64,000 bases of DNA, from contig NZ_CP113116.1 in the NCBI RefSeq assembly GCF_026625985.1, positions 2,046,001-2,110,000 on the forward strand, written 5' to 3'. This DNA is from Mycobacterium sp. Aquia_213 (GTDB lineage: Bacteria > Actinomycetota > Actinomycetes > Mycobacteriales > Mycobacteriaceae). Below, piece after piece: positions 62,245 through 64,000 of this stretch. Positions within the stretch are counted from its first letter, which is position 1. Each line of letters opens with the position of its first letter. Under the pieces are notes generated by a model. The model saw only the letters and a list, made by a program, of their open reading frames with translations. It ran no database searches and was not told the origin of the DNA. The position numbers and the translations under genes are program-made.

Positions 62245-62490
62245 GACCCTTACCCTATCGCCGAATCCGGCATGGCGGCAATACGATTCACGGCGCACAT
62301 CGGCCCTCGTCGGCAGGTGAACGGGGACCGCAATTCCGTTTAACAAAAGGGCACTCGCGCTCGGTGCCACCCGCTGATCCGCGTTGCTCGGGCCGCGTGA
62401 ACCAGCCTCCGCCGCACCACAGTTGACGAGGCCGCGACCCCACAGGGGAGAGTCGAGGCCGAAATCAGGCGATTACGAGGGTTTGCTGTC

Positions 62491-63849
62491 ATGCTCATGG
62501 GCATGGCGGTGACCCCTCAAACCGTCTACGCGCGCGATGGTGACGTCAACCTGGCGTATCAGCTCGCCGGTAGCTTCGGACCCGATTTATTGTTCGTGCC
62601 CACACCCAGGTTCCCCATCGACCTGATCTGGGACGACCACACGGTTGCCGGCCATCTTCGCCGGCTGGGCTCGTATGGCCGATTGATCCTGACCGATCTG
62701 CTGGGCGTCGGTAGCTCCGACGCCGTGGCGATCAACGAACGTCCCGCGATGCAAGCGTGGACGGACGGGCTGCTCGCGGTGCTCGACGCGGCCGGCAGCG
62801 AGCGGGCATCGGTGTTCGCGATGGCGGGGTCGGCGCTTCCGGCCATGTTGCTCGCGGCCAGCCACCCCGATCGGGTGAGATCGCTGGTGCTGTGGAGCCC
62901 CTACGCGTACTACCTGCGCACACCCGATCAGCCGTTCGCGATTCCCGAAGCAGCGTTGCGGAAGCTATCGAGCCTGGTCGGGGATACCGCGGGGACCGGT
63001 GCGGCGACTGAATTGCTTGCCCCAAGCTGGAGCCATGACGTAGCGAAGCGGCGCTGGTATGGCCGTGGTGAGCGCCTCGCCGGTGGACGCGGCTACTTCA
63101 AGGCAATCAGCGATCTGTTTCAACACACTGATTTGCGATCGATTTTGCCGAGCATTCAGGCGCCGACGCTGGTACTGCATCGACGAGGCGACCGGTTTGT
63201 CGTTCCGGGCCATGCCAAGTACGTGGCGGAACGGATTCCCCATTCGCGGCTGGTGGAGTTCGACGGGGATGACCACGAATGGTTCGCGGGCGACTCCGAT
63301 CGGGTGCTCGACGAGATCGGTTCGTTCCTGACCGGCGCCCGGCGGTCCAGACCGAGCAATCGGGTGCTGTCCACGGTGCTGTTCACCGATATCGTCGGAT
63401 CGACCGAGCGTGCAACGGCTTTGGGCGACCAGGCGTGGAACTCGATCCTCGCCGCGCACAACCTGGCGGTCGAGCGAGAGGCCTGCGGTGCGCGCGGCAG
63501 GGTGGTCAAGTTCACCGGAGACGGCGCATTGGCGACGTTTGACGGCCCGGCGCGAGCGATCAACTGTGCGTGCGCAATTCGAGACGCGGCCGGGGATCTG
63601 GGCCTGCATATTCGCGCGGGATTGCACACCGGTGAGGTCGAGGTGGAGGACGGCGACGTGCACGGCATCGCGGTACATATCGCGGCGCGGATCATGGGAA
63701 TCGCACAACCCGATGAGGTTTTGGTGTCGGGCGCGGTACCGCCGCTCGTGTTGGGGTCAGGGCTAGCCTTCGACGACCGCGGCAGTCACCACCTAAAGGG
63801 CGTGCCAGACGAGTGGCCCGTCCTCGCGGTGCACGACAGCTTGGTCTGA
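62491..63849 (+). CDS. Alpha/beta hydrolase fused to a class III nucleotide cyclase domain
   Basis: Protein of 452 residues. N-terminal 280 residues: hydrolase-like fold (YARDGDVNLAYQLAG, VFAMAGSALPAMLLA at the nucleophile elbow with Ser after Gly). C-terminal cyclase domain: TVLFTDIVGSTERATALGD (metal Asp), VVKFTGDGALATFDGP (second Asp), GIAVHIAARIMGIAQPDEVLVS. The transition-state Asn-x3-Arg is His-x3-Arg here, as in several mycobacterial fusions, so cyclase activity is uncertain. Alternative starts at 62497 and 62503. Confidence 0.85.
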   Translation: MLMGMAVTPQTVYARDGDVNLAYQLAGSFGPDLLFVPTPRFPIDLIWDDHTVAGHLRRLGSYGRLILTDLLGVGSSDAVAINERPAMQAWTDGLLAVLDAAGSERASVFAMAGSALPAMLLAASHPDRVRSLVLWSPYAYYLRTPDQPFAIPEAALRKLSSLVGDTAGTGAATELLAPSWSHDVAKRRWYGRGERLAGGRGYFKAISDLFQHTDLRSILPSIQAPTLVLHRRGDRFVVPGHAKYVAERIPHSRLVEFDGDDHEWFAGDSDRVLDEIGSFLTGARRSRPSNRVLSTVLFTDIVGSTERATALGDQAWNSILAAHNLAVEREACGARGRVVKFTGDGALATFDGPARAINCACAIRDAAGDLGLHIRAGLHTGEVEVEDGDVHGIAVHIAARIMGIAQPDEVLVSGAVPPLVLGSGLAFDDRGSHHLKGVPDEWPVLAVHDSLV

Positions 63850-63941
63850 CCTGGGCAAACCGCACACCACACAACCGGACCGGCCGCGGGTTTGCGGGCG
63901 CAGGCATCTCCTTTTGACAGCAACGCGGCTAGGCTCGAAAA

Positions 63942-64000
63942 ATGTGCGGAGCCGCTGGTGAGGTGCGACTCGACAATCGGGTGCCCGACGTAGCTGCCGT
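63942..64000 (+). CDS. N-acetylglutaminylglutamine/asparagine-synthase-type amidotransferase (5' end only)
   Basis: Nineteen full codons: MCGAAGEVRLDNRVPDVAA, cut by the window end. The initial Met-Cys-Gly places the Ntn nucleophile Cys at position 2, as in glutamine-hydrolysing asparagine synthases, and GEVRLD resembles N-acetylglutaminylglutamine amidotransferase, used in osmoprotection. Too short to be certain of the subfamily. Confidence 0.65.
   Translation, partial: MCGAAGEVRLDNRVPDVAA

Overview
The window reads as a piece of a mycobacterial chromosome, most likely a non-tuberculous Mycobacterium. The evidence is high G+C throughout, the order uspA-uspB-uspC / tldD-tldE / AhpD-like gene (which I recall as that of the M. 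tuberculosis Rv2313c-Rv2318 block), an MmpS/MmpL pair, EspA/EspC-like type VII secretion substrates, a DesA3-like desaturase, a Ddn-family protein, a PknH-like kinase and many short secreted proteins. All homology statements come from reading motifs; no search was run.

Layout. 1-7.6 kb: the uspABC sugar importer, divergent tldD/tldE, then an AhpD-like, an EthD-like and a Ddn-like gene. 7.6-12.1 kb: a tRNA with anticodon CAT followed by an IS481-family element with a 15-bp target duplication, a broken paralogue tail, a 712-residue beta-helix membrane protein, and a decayed copy of the tRNA/IS junction at the far end. This looks like a 4.3-kb island. 12.2-15.8 kb: mmpS-mmpL behind a weak iron-box-like sequence. 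15.8-21 kb: a probable catabolic group (reductase, P450, SnoaL-like, TetR, aldehyde dehydrogenase). 21-22.7 kb: an EspA-like/EspC-like pair. 23-28.9 kb: flavin monooxygenase, an A+T-rich methyltransferase, HAD phosphatase, orphan histidine kinase, EXPERA-like membrane protein and an MPT63-like lipoprotein.

29-37.6 kb is the most unusual region. It holds an M4 (protealysin-type) protease with an emfourin-like inhibitor gene, and a three-gene operon of cytosolic subtilase, ComEC-like MBL hydrolase and DUF2235 hydrolase. A near-identical 16-bp palindrome (15/16) lies upstream of both units, so they may form one regulon. This is the best candidate for an undescribed system.

37.7-43.6 kb: envelope genes (TPM protein, secreted C39 peptidase, PknH-like kinase with two lipoproteins and a secreted protein). 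43.6-52.6 kb: YchJ, reductase, tRNA-Cys, esterase, aldo/keto reductase, DesA3-like desaturase, a Gly/Pro-repeat secreted protein, and an aldehyde dehydrogenase behind a LacI regulator with a perfect CG-centred palindrome. 52.8-64 kb: a Cys-rich secreted protein whose tail recurs at 30.6 kb, a transglycosylase, a 1390-residue kinase/receiver/phosphatase/anti-sigma fusion with a STAS partner, an S51-like protein, an MFS-ABM fusion, GNAT, a Gly-rich peptide, a hydrolase-cyclase fusion and the start of an amidotransferase gene.
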